DNA of 64,000 bases. It comes from Alteromonas sp. KC3 (GTDB taxonomy: Bacteria; Pseudomonadota; Gammaproteobacteria; Enterobacterales; Alteromonadaceae). The notes beneath the pieces were generated by a model. It was not told the origin of the DNA. It saw nothing but the letters and a program-made list of their open reading frames with translations, and searched no databases. Below are positions 17,586 through 26,307 of the stretch, piece after piece (position 1 is the stretch's first letter; every line of letters starts with the position of its first letter). The stretch covers positions 4,092,001 through 4,156,000 of the forward strand of contig NZ_AP024235.1 of the NCBI RefSeq assembly GCF_016756315.1, given 5' to 3'. The translations under genes and the position numbers were made by a program.

Positions 17586-18394
17586 AGCATTCGCACTTCG
17601 CGCTGTGGAAAAGGAATTTCCACATGTGCGCTTTGCAGTGCGCTGAATATAGCCTGATTTAACGCATAGCGTGTTTCAAAATGTCGTGTGGTGGGTGCCC
17701 ACACACGCACACCGAAATTAATACTACTATCCCCAAAATTGTCGATACCTATTGCAGGTGACTTTTCTTTAGACACACCTTCTACACTAGCTACCGCCTC
17801 GGTAATTATTTGGGTCACTTGTTCAACATCACTGGAATAGGCAACACCAATCTCAAGCTCGATAAGCATTTGTTCTGCGGAATTTTGAAGAATTTCACCC
17901 ACAATGAGCTTGTTAGGGATTTGAATATGGACATCGTCTTCATCAATAAGGATAGTGTAAGGCAGCATAACCTGGTCGACCACACCCGCAACACCTTGAA
18001 CCCGAATAGTGTCGCCCACGACAAATGGTCGCGTGATAATAATAGTGAATCCTGCAGCGTAATTAGCAAGCATGCCCTGTATTGCTAAGCCAGCACCCAA
18101 ACCCACTGCGCCGACTGCAGCAATAAGCGGCGTAACACTGATGCCCACATTGCCCAGTGCTATAATGATAACAATACCTAAAATAACGAGCTTACTTGCC
18201 CCGCCAGTAAAGCGACTTAGTGTAATATCAATATCACGCTTTACCATTAGGCGCTCTACTGCTCCACCTATTTTCGAAGCTAGCCACCAGCCCACAAGAA
18301 ATATGACAATTGCGCCAAAGATTTGGAAGCTATAGGTAACAGCGAATTCAACGAGTGTGTCGTAAAGGACTTGAGCTTGTTTAAGTTCTTCCAT
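17582..18394 (-). CDS. mscS: Small-conductance mechanosensitive channel (MscS family)
   Basis: A 270-residue MscS homologue, the size of E. coli MscS. It has TM1 (about 20-42), TM2 (about 65-85) and the pore helix TM3 with the Gly/Ala-rich AAVGAVGLGAGLAIQGMLANYAAG. The beta domain follows (RPFVVGDTIRVQGVAGVVD), then the C-terminal alpha/beta part ending PFPQREVRML. It opens on membrane tension to release solutes on hypo-osmotic shock. ATG 18394 (MEELKQ) matches the E. coli start; an upstream in-frame TTG (18418) is less likely. SD is weak. Confidence 0.92.
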   Translation of the reverse strand: MEELKQAQVLYDTLVEFAVTYSFQIFGAIVIFLVGWWLASKIGGAVERLMVKRDIDITLSRFTGGASKLVILGIVIIIALGNVGISVTPLIAAVGAVGLGAGLAIQGMLANYAAGFTIIITRPFVVGDTIRVQGVAGVVDQVMLPYTILIDEDDVHIQIPNKLIVGEILQNSAEQMLIELEIGVAYSSDVEQVTQIITEAVASVEGVSKEKSPAIGIDNFGDSSINFGVRVWAPTTRHFETRYALNQAIFSALQSAHVEIPFPQREVRML

Positions 18395-18459
18395 AAAAAG
18401 AAAGGCTTGTTGTAACAATTATGCGTAGAGCATAAACAACAATAGTTGGTAGCACAATC

Positions 18460-18502
18460 TTTTGCTGTAGCGCAAAACCCGTCGTTTTGCGCCACAGCAA
18501 AA
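18460..18502 (-). terminator. Long hairpin after the MFS transporter gene
   Basis: Two 19-nt arms (TTTTGCTGTAGCGCAAAAC and its complement with one mismatch) around a five-base loop, directly behind the MFS stop codon. No clear U tract follows on the minus strand, so it may be a terminator, an mRNA 3'-end stabiliser or a copy of a dispersed palindrome. Confidence 0.6.
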
Positions 18503-18507
18503 TTGAT

Positions 18508-19773
18508 TTAATGGTACTCTGAGGCTTCTATCTCAGCCAGTTTCCTTTGTGTAGGATTATAAAGGTAGTTAAATACCAGACCCACGAACAAGATTGTTGC
18601 AAACACGGTGGCCACCATAAATCCGTATTTTGCATCGCCGCCATTCGCATCACTTACTAGCCCCATAACAAATGGGCCAGTCGCCGCCCCTGCAGCCGTA
18701 AAGAAGAGTATCACGCCGGCGACAGTGCCATGCTGGTGCTTAGGGAAACAACTAATGCCTTTTGAGTTAAATGTTGGGTAAATCACCGACATAAATATGC
18801 CGGTCAGTGGAAATAGGAACAAGGCTACATTTTTTCCACCCCAAAGCCCTGCACTAAAGCACAACACAATGGCGCCACTGAACAGCATTAACACCAACGC
18901 CCAATTGAAATGGGACATCATCCAAATACCCACAAAGCGCCCAGCGGCACGTAGAATGAAAAATGCAGTAACAGAGTAGATAGCTAACGTTTGCGCAAAG
19001 CCCTCTGTATAACATTCGTAAGTCGCCTTTAGCGATGTTGCATCACACACCAAATAGCTAGGCATCCACACATAAATGGCGCTTTCTGCCGCGACGTATA
19101 AAAATGCGCCAATAGAAAAGCCAAGGGCATAGGGATTTTTCAGCAGTGCCAAGCTTTGGGTTACTGATACTTTTTTAACCTGCTCGCTGTTGCCACGCAT
19201 ATAGCTGGGATACTTTACCAACAGCGCCCCAACGATAAGGACTGTGCACACGCCACCAGCGATTACGTAAAGCCATTGCCACGCCACACCTTGATGAATT
19301 AAATAAGCAACAATAAGCGGGCCGATAATAGCCCCCACCCCAAAAAATGCTTCTGCACCGTTCATGGTCGCGGTATGTTGTTTAGTCGATGTGGAAATAT
19401 CACCAATAAGCGCCAGTGCGCCGGTTTTAAAAACACCGACAGCAACACCAGATAAGGTCATCAAACTCACGATGAGTACGAAATCGTTAGCAATAAGAAA
19501 GCTGTAACATGCCACACCGAACAGGGCGAGACCTATAATAATTGTAGGCTTACGCCCTAACTTGTCAGCTAGAAAGCCAAGAAACAGACCTGAAAGCGCG
19601 ATACCTAGCATAGGTAGAGAGTGCATTAAGCTGGCCTGTGCATTGGACACAGAAAACGCCACTTTTACTTCTTTAATTATCTCGCCAACAGAGTCTGATG
19701 TCATCGCGAACATCATAAACATCAAGTAGGTCAACCATCGGATAATTTTGCTATTAGGATCTTGATTGGTCAT
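18508..19773 (-). CDS. MFS transporter, probably for sugar (sucrose or fructose)
   Basis: A 421-residue major facilitator protein with about 12 membrane helices and the motif-A loop GFLADKLGRKPT (about residues 68-79). The start chosen is ATG 19773 (MTNQDPNSK); an in-frame start at 19851 would add 26 residues. It is divergent from amylosucrase with 230 bp between the starts, and palindromes lie in that region. That context suggests uptake of sucrose or a related sugar; the sequence alone does not fix the substrate. Confidence 0.85.
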   Translation of the reverse strand: MTNQDPNSKIIRWLTYLMFMMFAMTSDSVGEIIKEVKVAFSVSNAQASLMHSLPMLGIALSGLFLGFLADKLGRKPTIIIGLALFGVACYSFLIANDFVLIVSLMTLSGVAVGVFKTGALALIGDISTSTKQHTATMNGAEAFFGVGAIIGPLIVAYLIHQGVAWQWLYVIAGGVCTVLIVGALLVKYPSYMRGNSEQVKKVSVTQSLALLKNPYALGFSIGAFLYVAAESAIYVWMPSYLVCDATSLKATYECYTEGFAQTLAIYSVTAFFILRAAGRFVGIWMMSHFNWALVLMLFSGAIVLCFSAGLWGGKNVALFLFPLTGIFMSVIYPTFNSKGISCFPKHQHGTVAGVILFFTAAGAATGPFVMGLVSDANGGDAKYGFMVATVFATILFVGLVFNYLYNPTQRKLAEIEASEYH

Positions 19774-19866
19774 AGAGCATCTCATAAAAGTTTGTACGAA
19801 AGCGCTAGGCTTCATCAGCAACACACTTCGCTTTTCGCCACTTAACTGCAAACAATAAATACTTGC

Positions 19867-19902
19867 GCAAATTTATTTGCTAAAATCACTTAATCGTTTA
19901 AG
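19867..19902. promoter_or_regulatory. Candidate operator palindromes between MFS and amylosucrase genes
   Basis: Two palindromes lie close together: GCAAAT-TT-ATTTGC (19867-19880, perfect arms) and CTTAATCGTTTAAG (19889-19902, centre CG, one mismatched pair). They sit between two divergent sugar genes. They do not match the ROK operator at 33425. Binding protein unknown. Confidence 0.45.
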
Positions 19903-19909
19903 ATAAAAG

Positions 19910-19937
19910 TTAACAAAATTTAAACAGGCTGTAAACT
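19910..19937 (+). promoter_or_regulatory. Candidate promoter of amylosucrase
   Basis: TTAACA, 16 nt, TAAACT, ~66 nt before the start codon and directly downstream of the palindromes. A weak consensus match. Confidence 0.3.
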
Positions 19938-20003
19938 TGTTAATTAGGCTAAGCCAATCCAACAAGTGGTCGCGCCTAAATGTGTAATGTGTTGGAGTCA
20001 TTT

Positions 20004-21953
20004 ATGAATTATGCAGCTGACAGTGGTTTATGTTTAGACCGAATCTTGGCATCGACTGATTTGTCAGGCCTGACAAAGAAAGATGCAGCTATGTTCACTC
20101 GACGATTAAAGGCGCATTTCCCTACGCTATTTGAAAAATACACGCATGTGTATGGTCACCAGTACGATTGCTATTTTCATTTACAAAAATTAGTCGAAAC
20201 GTTAAGAGACGGTGTTAAGAACCGAAAAGCAGCGCTAAAAAAACTCGATGAAAATCGCTTAAAAAACCCGTTGTGGTATCGAGACCAAAATCAGGTTGGC
20301 ATGGCCGCTTATGTTGACTTAATGGGCCCCACACTGAATGACTTACACGACCGCATTCCTTACTACAAAGCGCTTGGTATTACCTACCTTCATCTAATGC
20401 CACTTTACGATGCGCCAAAAGGTGACAGCGACGGTGGCTATGCAGTCAGCGATTACCGAAAAGTAAACCCGTCTTTAGGGACAATGGCTGATTTAGAGAA
20501 GCTCGCAGCGGCACTGCAAAAAGAAGGCATAAACCTAGTACTAGATTTTGTTTTCAACCATACGTCTGACGAACATCAGTGGGCAAAGGCTGCACTAGCT
20601 GGCAATAAGCAATACCAAAACTATTATTACCTTTTTGACGACCGAACAATTCCCGATCAGTTTGAAACCACATTACGAGAAATATTTCCGCAAGTGCGCC
20701 GCGGCAGTTTTACGTACAACGAAACGATGGAAAAGTGGGTGTGGACAACGTTCAATAGCTTTCAATGGGACCTAAATTACAGCAACCCAGAAGTATTCAA
20801 TGCCATAACATCAGAAATGCTGTTTTTGGCCAATATTGGTTGTGCCGCGTTACGCTTGGATGCGTTGGCGTTTATATGGAAGGAAATGGGAACGAACTGT
20901 GAGAACCAAGATAAAGCACATGTTCTGATACAGGCGTTCAACAGTTGCTTACAAATAGCAGCACCGGCAGTAGTGTTTAAATCGGAAGCCATAGTGCACC
21001 CAGATGAAGTGGTTAAGTATGTCGACAAAGATGAATGTCAATTGTCGTACAACCCATTATTGATGGCGTTGTTGTGGAATTCATTAGCAACACGCAAAAC
21101 ACGCTTGCTAACGCGATCTATGCAAAAAAGTTTTCCAATAACAAGCGAATGTACATGGGTGAACTACGTAAGGTGTCACGATGACATTGGGTGGACCTTT
21201 GATGACGCGGTCGCACAGGAACTAGGAATTAATCCGTTTGATCATCGCTACTTCTTAAACCAATTTTACACCGGTCGTTTTGATGGCAGTTTTGCCAATG
21301 GTGTGCCTTTTGCTGAAAACCCGTCTAATGGTGATTGTCGGGTATGTGGTTCATTGGCATCGTTGTGTGGGCTAGAGGGTGCGTTAGAACACGGCGATCA
21401 AAAAGCAATAGATGATGCAGTGAAACGTATGCTTCTGCTTTACGGTATTACCTTTAGTATTGGTGGTATTCCATTGCTTTACTCTAGTGATGAAATAGCC
21501 AAGCTAAATGACTATAGCTATCGTAACGACGACAGTAAAAAGCATGATGATCGTTGGGTAAATCGCATTGCAGTTACCGAGCAAGATACCGCTTTAGCCC
21601 TCTCCTCTTCTAAAGCACTGAGCCCGCAGCAATCTGCGAGTAAAGCCGTTTTTGACGGGCTTCAAAAAATGCTGCAAATCAGAAAGACGAATGCGGTATT
21701 TGGGGACGCGACAACACACATTCTTGAGTCTGACAATCAGCATTGTTTCGCGTTCTTACGAGAAGGCCATGACAACCAAAAGTTATTGGTCATTTGTAAC
21801 TTTAGTGAACATGTTCAGCAGGTAAGCGGGGATATTTTGAATACCATCGAACGCAAGCGCTGCAGTGATTTACTGACAGGAAGTACCATTGATGGAAATG
21901 AGGCGCTTATTACGCTTCGCCCATTTCAGCAAGTATGGCTGAGTGCCGACTAG
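20004..21953 (+). CDS. Amylosucrase (GH13 subfamily 4)
   Basis: Amylosucrase transfers glucose from sucrose to an alpha-1,4-glucan and releases fructose. With ATG 20004 (SD GGAG) the protein has 649 residues, and the catalytic residues fall on Asp286 (ALRLDALAF), Glu328 (FKSEAIVHPD) and Asp393 (CHDDIGWTF), the same numbers as in the Neisseria enzyme, which supports this start. Other family parts: YLHLMPL, GGYAVSDYRKVNPSLGT, DFVFNHTSDEHQWA, WTTFNSFQWDLNYSNPEVF, and RFDGSFANGVPF of the B' region. No signal peptide is visible, so it works in the cytoplasm. The divergent MFS gene likely brings in sucrose; fructokinase lies 11 kb away. Confidence 0.96.
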   Translation: MNYAADSGLCLDRILASTDLSGLTKKDAAMFTRRLKAHFPTLFEKYTHVYGHQYDCYFHLQKLVETLRDGVKNRKAALKKLDENRLKNPLWYRDQNQVGMAAYVDLMGPTLNDLHDRIPYYKALGITYLHLMPLYDAPKGDSDGGYAVSDYRKVNPSLGTMADLEKLAAALQKEGINLVLDFVFNHTSDEHQWAKAALAGNKQYQNYYYLFDDRTIPDQFETTLREIFPQVRRGSFTYNETMEKWVWTTFNSFQWDLNYSNPEVFNAITSEMLFLANIGCAALRLDALAFIWKEMGTNCENQDKAHVLIQAFNSCLQIAAPAVVFKSEAIVHPDEVVKYVDKDECQLSYNPLLMALLWNSLATRKTRLLTRSMQKSFPITSECTWVNYVRCHDDIGWTFDDAVAQELGINPFDHRYFLNQFYTGRFDGSFANGVPFAENPSNGDCRVCGSLASLCGLEGALEHGDQKAIDDAVKRMLLLYGITFSIGGIPLLYSSDEIAKLNDYSYRNDDSKKHDDRWVNRIAVTEQDTALALSSSKALSPQQSASKAVFDGLQKMLQIRKTNAVFGDATTHILESDNQHCFAFLREGHDNQKLLVICNFSEHVQQVSGDILNTIERKRCSDLLTGSTIDGNEALITLRPFQQVWLSAD

Positions 21954-21988
21954 CGGCTTGGCAAATCCGTAAGATTTTCTCGACCAAG

Positions 21989-22014
21989 GCAGTCACAACC
22001 GCCGTTGTGGCTGC
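21989..22014 (+). terminator. Hairpin downstream of amylosucrase
   Basis: An 11-bp stem GCAGTCACAAC/GTTGTGGCTGC (one G-U pair) with loop CGCC, 35 nt after the stop. It lacks a T tract. A second small hairpin, AAAATCAC-CCT-GTGATTTT, lies at 22075-22093. The rest of the 288-bp gap before the zinc-ribbon gene has a TATAAT (22147-22152) without a good -35. Confidence 0.45.
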
Positions 22015-22241
22015 ACTACACTTCCCCCAAAAAGCTTAATTCCTATATACGCCAGACACTTAACATTTTTGTGTAAAATCACCCTGTGATTTTGCTGATG
22101 TGTTCTATACTTTCCGTTAAGCAAATCGAATTGCTTTCGCTTTACGTATAATGGTTGTGAACGTTGCTCTTGCGGCAATGCATCATCAATTATGTGGTGC
22201 CACTATACGGGGTAGACCTTACTTCATACGGATATGTGAAA

Positions 22242-22469
22242 ATGGTGACGGAAAAAGCTATGCAAAGTGATAGTGCTTTGGAATACATGTGCCCGCATTG
22301 CGGCACAATTAATGAGTTAAGACGCGAAGCGCTGCGTGATATGTATCACGAACAGCACGAAACCTGTGACTGCTGTAAAAAAATGTTAAGTCTAACCCCA
22401 GCCGATGGTATAGGCGGACGTGTTAATCTAGTTATCGATGCTATCGAATCTGATAAGGCAATGAAATAA
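22242..22469 (+). CDS. Small zinc-ribbon protein
   Basis: A 75-residue acidic protein of unknown function. It has two CxxC pairs, Cys17-x2-Cys20 (CPHCG) and Cys42-x2-Cys45 (CDCC), spaced by 21 residues, which fits a single zinc ribbon. The middle (ELRREALRDMYHEQHET) is probably helical. The start is uncertain: ATG 22242, or ATG 22260 with GGA at better spacing; a frame open from 22164 lacks support. It stands alone behind amylosucrase and ends at a strong terminator. It could bind nucleic acid or a protein partner; nothing more can be said. Confidence 0.65.
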   Translation: MVTEKAMQSDSALEYMCPHCGTINELRREALRDMYHEQHETCDCCKKMLSLTPADGIGGRVNLVIDAIESDKAMK

Positions 22470-22487
22470 TTTTAATTGACGTTAAGT

Positions 22488-22516
22488 AAAAAGCCGCTCA
22501 ATTGAGCGGCTTTTTT
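22488..22516. terminator. Bidirectional terminator between zinc-ribbon gene and folE
   Basis: A near-perfect palindrome, AAAAAGCCGCTCAA followed by its complement, with A/T tracts on both sides, placed between two convergent genes. It serves both strands. Confidence 0.9.
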
Positions 22517-22526
22517 ATGTTCGTGG

Positions 22527-23210
22527 TTAGCGGAAAAAGTCCCGTCTAAGTTCGTTATCAGTTAAAAAACGCCCACCGAGGGCCGATGTTTTGGTATAAG
22601 AACTGGTGTCTCGAATACCCCTTGCTTTCACGCAATAATGTGTTGCATTAATGCTTACCGCCACATCATCGGTGTTCGCTAGGGTTTGAACCGCAACCAG
22701 TACTTGTTGCGTTAATCGCTCTTGCACTTGAGGGCGCTGGGCAAAAAAGCCAACCAAGCGGTTCAATTTTGACAAACCAATAACAGTGTCTTTCGGAATA
22801 TAAGAAACCGTCGCCGTACCATCAATGGTCACAAAGTGATGCTCACATGTACTTGTCAAACTAATGTCTGACACTTGTACAGGTTGATCAATCTGCATTT
22901 TGTTTTCAATAGCAGTGATTTTCGGAAACTTGCGGTAATCCAGCCCACTGAACACTTCATTTACGTACATTTTAGCAATGCGATTAGGTGTATCGCACAA
23001 GCTATCGTCGGTTAAATCCAAGCCAAGCGTTTCCATTACATCACGCATTGCACTTTCGATGCGTTTACGCTTTTGTTCATCCGATAGGCCATTTTCAACC
23101 ATAGGGGTTTCTAACCCTTTGGCTTGTAAGGCTTCTCGCACGCGCTGCGCAGGTTCTGAAATGGAGGGGTCCAGTGCATCACGCACAATTACCGCTTCTT
23201 TTGCTAACAT
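22527..23210 (-). CDS. folE: GTP cyclohydrolase I
   Basis: FolE converts GTP to 7,8-dihydroneopterin triphosphate, the first step to folate and monapterin. The 227 residues match E. coli FolE through most of the length. The zinc ligands are in TSTCEHHFV and [19 protein letters not shown] and [31 protein letters not shown] are conserved. SD GGATAAA before the ATG. It is divergent from folM, which works in the same pterin network. Confidence 0.97.
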   Translation of the reverse strand: MLAKEAVIVRDALDPSISEPAQRVREALQAKGLETPMVENGLSDEQKRKRIESAMRDVMETLGLDLTDDSLCDTPNRIAKMYVNEVFSGLDYRKFPKITAIENKMQIDQPVQVSDISLTSTCEHHFVTIDGTATVSYIPKDTVIGLSKLNRLVGFFAQRPQVQERLTQQVLVAVQTLANTDDVAVSINATHYCVKARGIRDTSSYTKTSALGGRFLTDNELRRDFFR

Positions 23211-23368
23211 TACTTTATCCGTTATTACTTCTTTTTTGATCTTGTACGTTAATCAAATCGTTACAGATCCATTACAAGGAAACATGACTTTTATTTAATG
23301 CCAATGCATCCTATTGGGTGTGTGGCACACTTTTGGTAAACCGTTACCCAACTAATAAGGCATTCGCG

Positions 23369-24076
23369 TTGAGTTCACCCATTTTAATTACAGGGGCCAG
23401 CCAAAGACTCGGACTGGCCATGGCAGAAAGTTTGTTAGAGACAGGTTACTCAGTAGTCATCACCTATCGAACACTTAAACCAACAATAACCGCACTCAAA
23501 GAGATGGGCGCCACCGTTTTACAGGCGGATTTTAGCACTGAGGCGGCTATTGATCGAGCAATTGATGAGATTAAAGCAATCAGTAAAACCTATCGAGCCA
23601 TTATTCACAATGCCTCAGATTGGGCACAAGAGAAAGACAGTGAAGACAAGCACGCATTAATACACAGCATGATGATGGTGCACGCCGTTGCGCCCTATCG
23701 TATTAATTTGGCGCTTGAATCACACCTAACTAGCGATAAGGGACAAGCCGACATCATCCATATGACTGATTATGTCCAAGAAACAGGTAGCGAAAAACAT
23801 ATGGCGTATGCCGCTAGCAAAGCCGCCTTGCACAACCTCACGCTATCTTTTGCTAAAAAGCTCGCACCTCGCGTGAAGGTAAACAGTATTGCGCCAGCAC
23901 TGCTCATGTTTAACGAGGGTGATGACGACACCTACAAGCAAAAGGCCATAAAAAAATCCTTGCTTGAAATTGTTCCCGGCGCACAAGAAGCGGTAAAAGC
24001 CATGCACTATCTCATGCAAAGCGATTACATCACAGGGCAAACTCTTCACCTAAACGGTGGGCGGCACCTAAAGTAA
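23369..24076 (+). CDS. folM: Dihydromonapterin reductase (FolM, short-chain dehydrogenase)
   Basis: FolM reduces dihydromonapterin (and weakly dihydrofolate) with NADPH. It is a classical SDR: nucleotide loop ILITGASQRLG, IHNAS (residue ~90 region), active-site YAASK with the Ser in the HMTDYV segment, and C-terminal GGRHLK as in E. coli. I chose TTG 23369 because AAGG stands eight bases upstream and the protein then starts like FolM (LSSPILITGAS, 235 residues); GTG 23318 would add 17 residues. It is divergent from folE. No phhA (phenylalanine hydroxylase) gene, a known user of this cofactor, is in the window. Confidence 0.88.
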   Translation: MSSPILITGASQRLGLAMAESLLETGYSVVITYRTLKPTITALKEMGATVLQADFSTEAAIDRAIDEIKAISKTYRAIIHNASDWAQEKDSEDKHALIHSMMMVHAVAPYRINLALESHLTSDKGQADIIHMTDYVQETGSEKHMAYAASKAALHNLTLSFAKKLAPRVKVNSIAPALLMFNEGDDDTYKQKAIKKSLLEIVPGAQEAVKAMHYLMQSDYITGQTLHLNGGRHLK

Positions 24077-24129
24077 TTCATTTCAATCAACGTATTTACG
24101 AATCGTCACAGCCAATTTATTTCATCACC

Positions 24130-24165
24130 CCTCACCTTGGTCATAGGCCTTGGTGAGGCTATAAT
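24130..24165 (+). promoter_or_regulatory. aguAB promoter overlapped by an inverted repeat
   Basis: TTGGTC (24137-24142), exactly 17 nt, TATAAT (24160-24165), ~30 nt before the aguA start codon. Arms CCTCACC (24130-24136) and GGTGAGG (24152-24158) bracket the -35 and spacer, as an operator would. Confidence 0.7.
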
Positions 24166-24195
24166 CTCGGCTTTATTGTTTAATTGGAATTTACT

Positions 24196-25260
24196 ATGCA
24201 AGGCAATCGCACTATGGCGCCCGAATGGCATGATATTGATGCCGTTATGTTGGCGTGGCCACATGCGCAAACCGACTGGGCACCTTGGCTTGAAGAAGCA
24301 AGAAGCACTTATCTTAATGTCATTGCTGCGGTAAACCGTTTTAATGCGGGCGTTATTCTGCTTTGTGCTGCTGACGATGTGGATAGTCTCAAGAGTCAGT
24401 TGCCTGACGATGCTCGTGTACTTATCGTACCCGCCGTTTTTAATGATACTTGGATGCGCGATTACGGCTTTATTACCTGTAAAGATGCAGAAGGCATTGG
24501 TTATCCAGTAGAGTTTCGTTTTAATGGCTGGGGAAATAAATTCAACGCAAGCGAAGACAACCTAGCAAACCAGCGTTATTTAGCGTCTATGTGTAATGCG
24601 GCACTGCGCAGCAGCCCAATCGTTGCCGAAGGCGGTGCACTTGAAATTGATGAAGACGGGCATTTGCTTAGCACCGCACAGTGTTTGTTAAACCCTGAGC
24701 GCAATGGCGATATGTCGCTGACGGCCTACGAAGACGCCTTTAAAGATATGCTAGGCTGTAGCAAGGTTACCGTTTTGCAACACGGTCATCTTGAGGGTGA
24801 TGATACTGACGGTCACATAGATACACTTGTGCGTTTTACTCCGGATAAAGGCTTGGTCATTCAGGCGAGTAACAACCGACCACAAGACAGCCACTACGAG
24901 GGGCTAAAAGCATTGTGTGACGAATGCGCGTTAGAATTGCCAGAACATGAGCAATTCCACCTTCCGCTACCTTATATCGAAAATGAAGAGGGTGACAGGT
25001 TACCTGCGTCTTATGCCAACTACCTTATTTGTAACAAGGCTATCTTGTTGCCCGTGTACGGACAGCCAGAAGACGATGAAGCAATAGCCGAGGTACAAAA
25101 AGCGTATCCTGGGCACATTGTTGAACCTATTGATTGCAGTGTACTCGTAAAGCAGTACGGTAGTTTGCATTGTATTTCTATGCAAGTACCCACACATACA
25201 TTAAAAGATTCGATTATTGCCACCTTAGAGAAAGGAGTGTCACTACATGCGCCCAACTAA
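24196..25260 (+). CDS. aguA: Agmatine deiminase
   Basis: AguA hydrolyses agmatine to N-carbamoylputrescine plus ammonia. The 354 residues carry the guanidine-modifying (pentein) fold marks: VMLAWPHAQTDWAPW near the start, NDTWMRDYGFI, EGGALEIDEDGHLLSTAQCLLNPERN, GHLEGDDTDGHIDTLVRF and the nucleophilic Cys in GSLHCISMQ near the C-terminus. ATG 24196 has GGAA upstream. It overlaps aguB by 14 bp, so the pair makes putrescine as one operon. Confidence 0.94.
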   Translation: MQGNRTMAPEWHDIDAVMLAWPHAQTDWAPWLEEARSTYLNVIAAVNRFNAGVILLCAADDVDSLKSQLPDDARVLIVPAVFNDTWMRDYGFITCKDAEGIGYPVEFRFNGWGNKFNASEDNLANQRYLASMCNAALRSSPIVAEGGALEIDEDGHLLSTAQCLLNPERNGDMSLTAYEDAFKDMLGCSKVTVLQHGHLEGDDTDGHIDTLVRFTPDKGLVIQASNNRPQDSHYEGLKALCDECALELPEHEQFHLPLPYIENEEGDRLPASYANYLICNKAILLPVYGQPEDDEAIAEVQKAYPGHIVEPIDCSVLVKQYGSLHCISMQVPTHTLKDSIIATLEKGVSLHAPN

Positions 25261-26140
25261 GCTAAAAGTTGGTCTGGTACAGCAGGCCGTTGCCGATAAC
25301 AACAAAGCAACGAACTGGAATAAAAGTGCCGAGCAAATAGCCAAGTTAGCCGCTGAAGGCTGTGAATGTATATTGCTTCAGGAACTGCACAGCACCATGT
25401 ACTTCTGTCAGCAAGAAGATACTGACGCTTTTGATTTGGCAGAGCCAATTCCAGGTCCGGCAACGGAATTTTTCGGCGAGCTTGCAGAAAAACACAACAT
25501 TGTGTTGGTCACCTCACTATTTGAAAAACGTGGTTCTGGGCTTTATCACAATACCGCCGTTGTGTTCGACAGAAGTAAAGAGATTGCCGGTAAATACCGC
25601 AAAATGCATATTCCTGACGACCCTGGTTTTTATGAGAAGTTTTACTTCACCCCGGGCGATATGGGTTTCACACCCATTGAAACCAGCGTTGGAAAACTTG
25701 GCGTATTGGTATGCTGGGACCAATGGTATCCAGAAGCTGCACGCCTTATGGCGATGGCAGGAGCAGACTTGCTGTTCTACCCAACGGCAATAGGCTGGGA
25801 TCTAACCGACACCGATGACGAGCGCGCTCGTCAGCATGGCGCTTGGGAAACCATTCAACGAGCACACGCGGTAGCCAACTCAGTACCTGTTATCGTCGCT
25901 AACCGTACGGGCTTTGAAGCCTCTCCAGTAGAAGGCGACCCAGGTATCCAGTTCTGGGGGCAAAGTTTTATTGCGGGCCCGCAGGGTGAAATCTTGGCCA
26001 AAGCCGAAGCTGATGGTGAAACGACATTAGCCGTTGAGCTAGATATGGAGCGTACCGAGAAAGTAAAGCGCATTTGGCCTTACTTCCGCGACCGCCGCAT
26101 TGACGCCTACGACGATTTGACAAAGCGATGGCGTGATTAA
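25247..26140 (+). CDS. aguB: N-carbamoylputrescine amidase
   Basis: AguB releases putrescine, CO2 and ammonia from N-carbamoylputrescine. It is a 297-residue nitrilase-fold enzyme with the Glu-Lys-Cys triad: Glu in LLQELHSTMYF, Lys in YRKMHIPDDPGFYEKFYF, Cys in LVCWDQWYPEAARL. SD AAAGGAG lies inside the end of aguA. A terminator follows 28 nt after the stop. Confidence 0.96.
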   Translation: MRPTKLKVGLVQQAVADNNKATNWNKSAEQIAKLAAEGCECILLQELHSTMYFCQQEDTDAFDLAEPIPGPATEFFGELAEKHNIVLVTSLFEKRGSGLYHNTAVVFDRSKEIAGKYRKMHIPDDPGFYEKFYFTPGDMGFTPIETSVGKLGVLVCWDQWYPEAARLMAMAGADLLFYPTAIGWDLTDTDDERARQHGAWETIQRAHAVANSVPVIVANRTGFEASPVEGDPGIQFWGQSFIAGPQGEILAKAEADGETTLAVELDMERTEKVKRIWPYFRDRRIDAYDDLTKRWRD

Positions 26141-26167
26141 TAAACACTGGCGAAAGTAACAGCTAGA

Positions 26168-26209
26168 GAAAAAGCGGCACAAAACTAAAAGGTTTGTACC
26201 GCTTTTTTT
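26168..26209 (+). terminator. Terminator of aguAB
   Basis: A 15-nt stem (AAAAAGCGGCACAAA and its complement with one mismatch), a nine-base loop, then a T7 run. It also has A/T runs usable from the other strand. Confidence 0.85.
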
Positions 26210-26307
26210 ATGCTTGATTGACTATTTGGAAGAACACTCAACAACACCTTCTTTTCAGATAGTTTCACCTTAAAGCCCAACATCTTTTAGCGCTACACTT
26301 TTAAACG

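Noticed and set aside
19980..21953. Sucrose phosphorylase or alpha-amylase instead of amylosucrase
   Set aside because: Length of 649, catalytic residue numbers 286/328/393 and the B' region phrases match amylosucrase.
22527..24076. folE and folM as one operon
   Set aside because: They are on opposite strands and divergent, so only a shared control region is possible.
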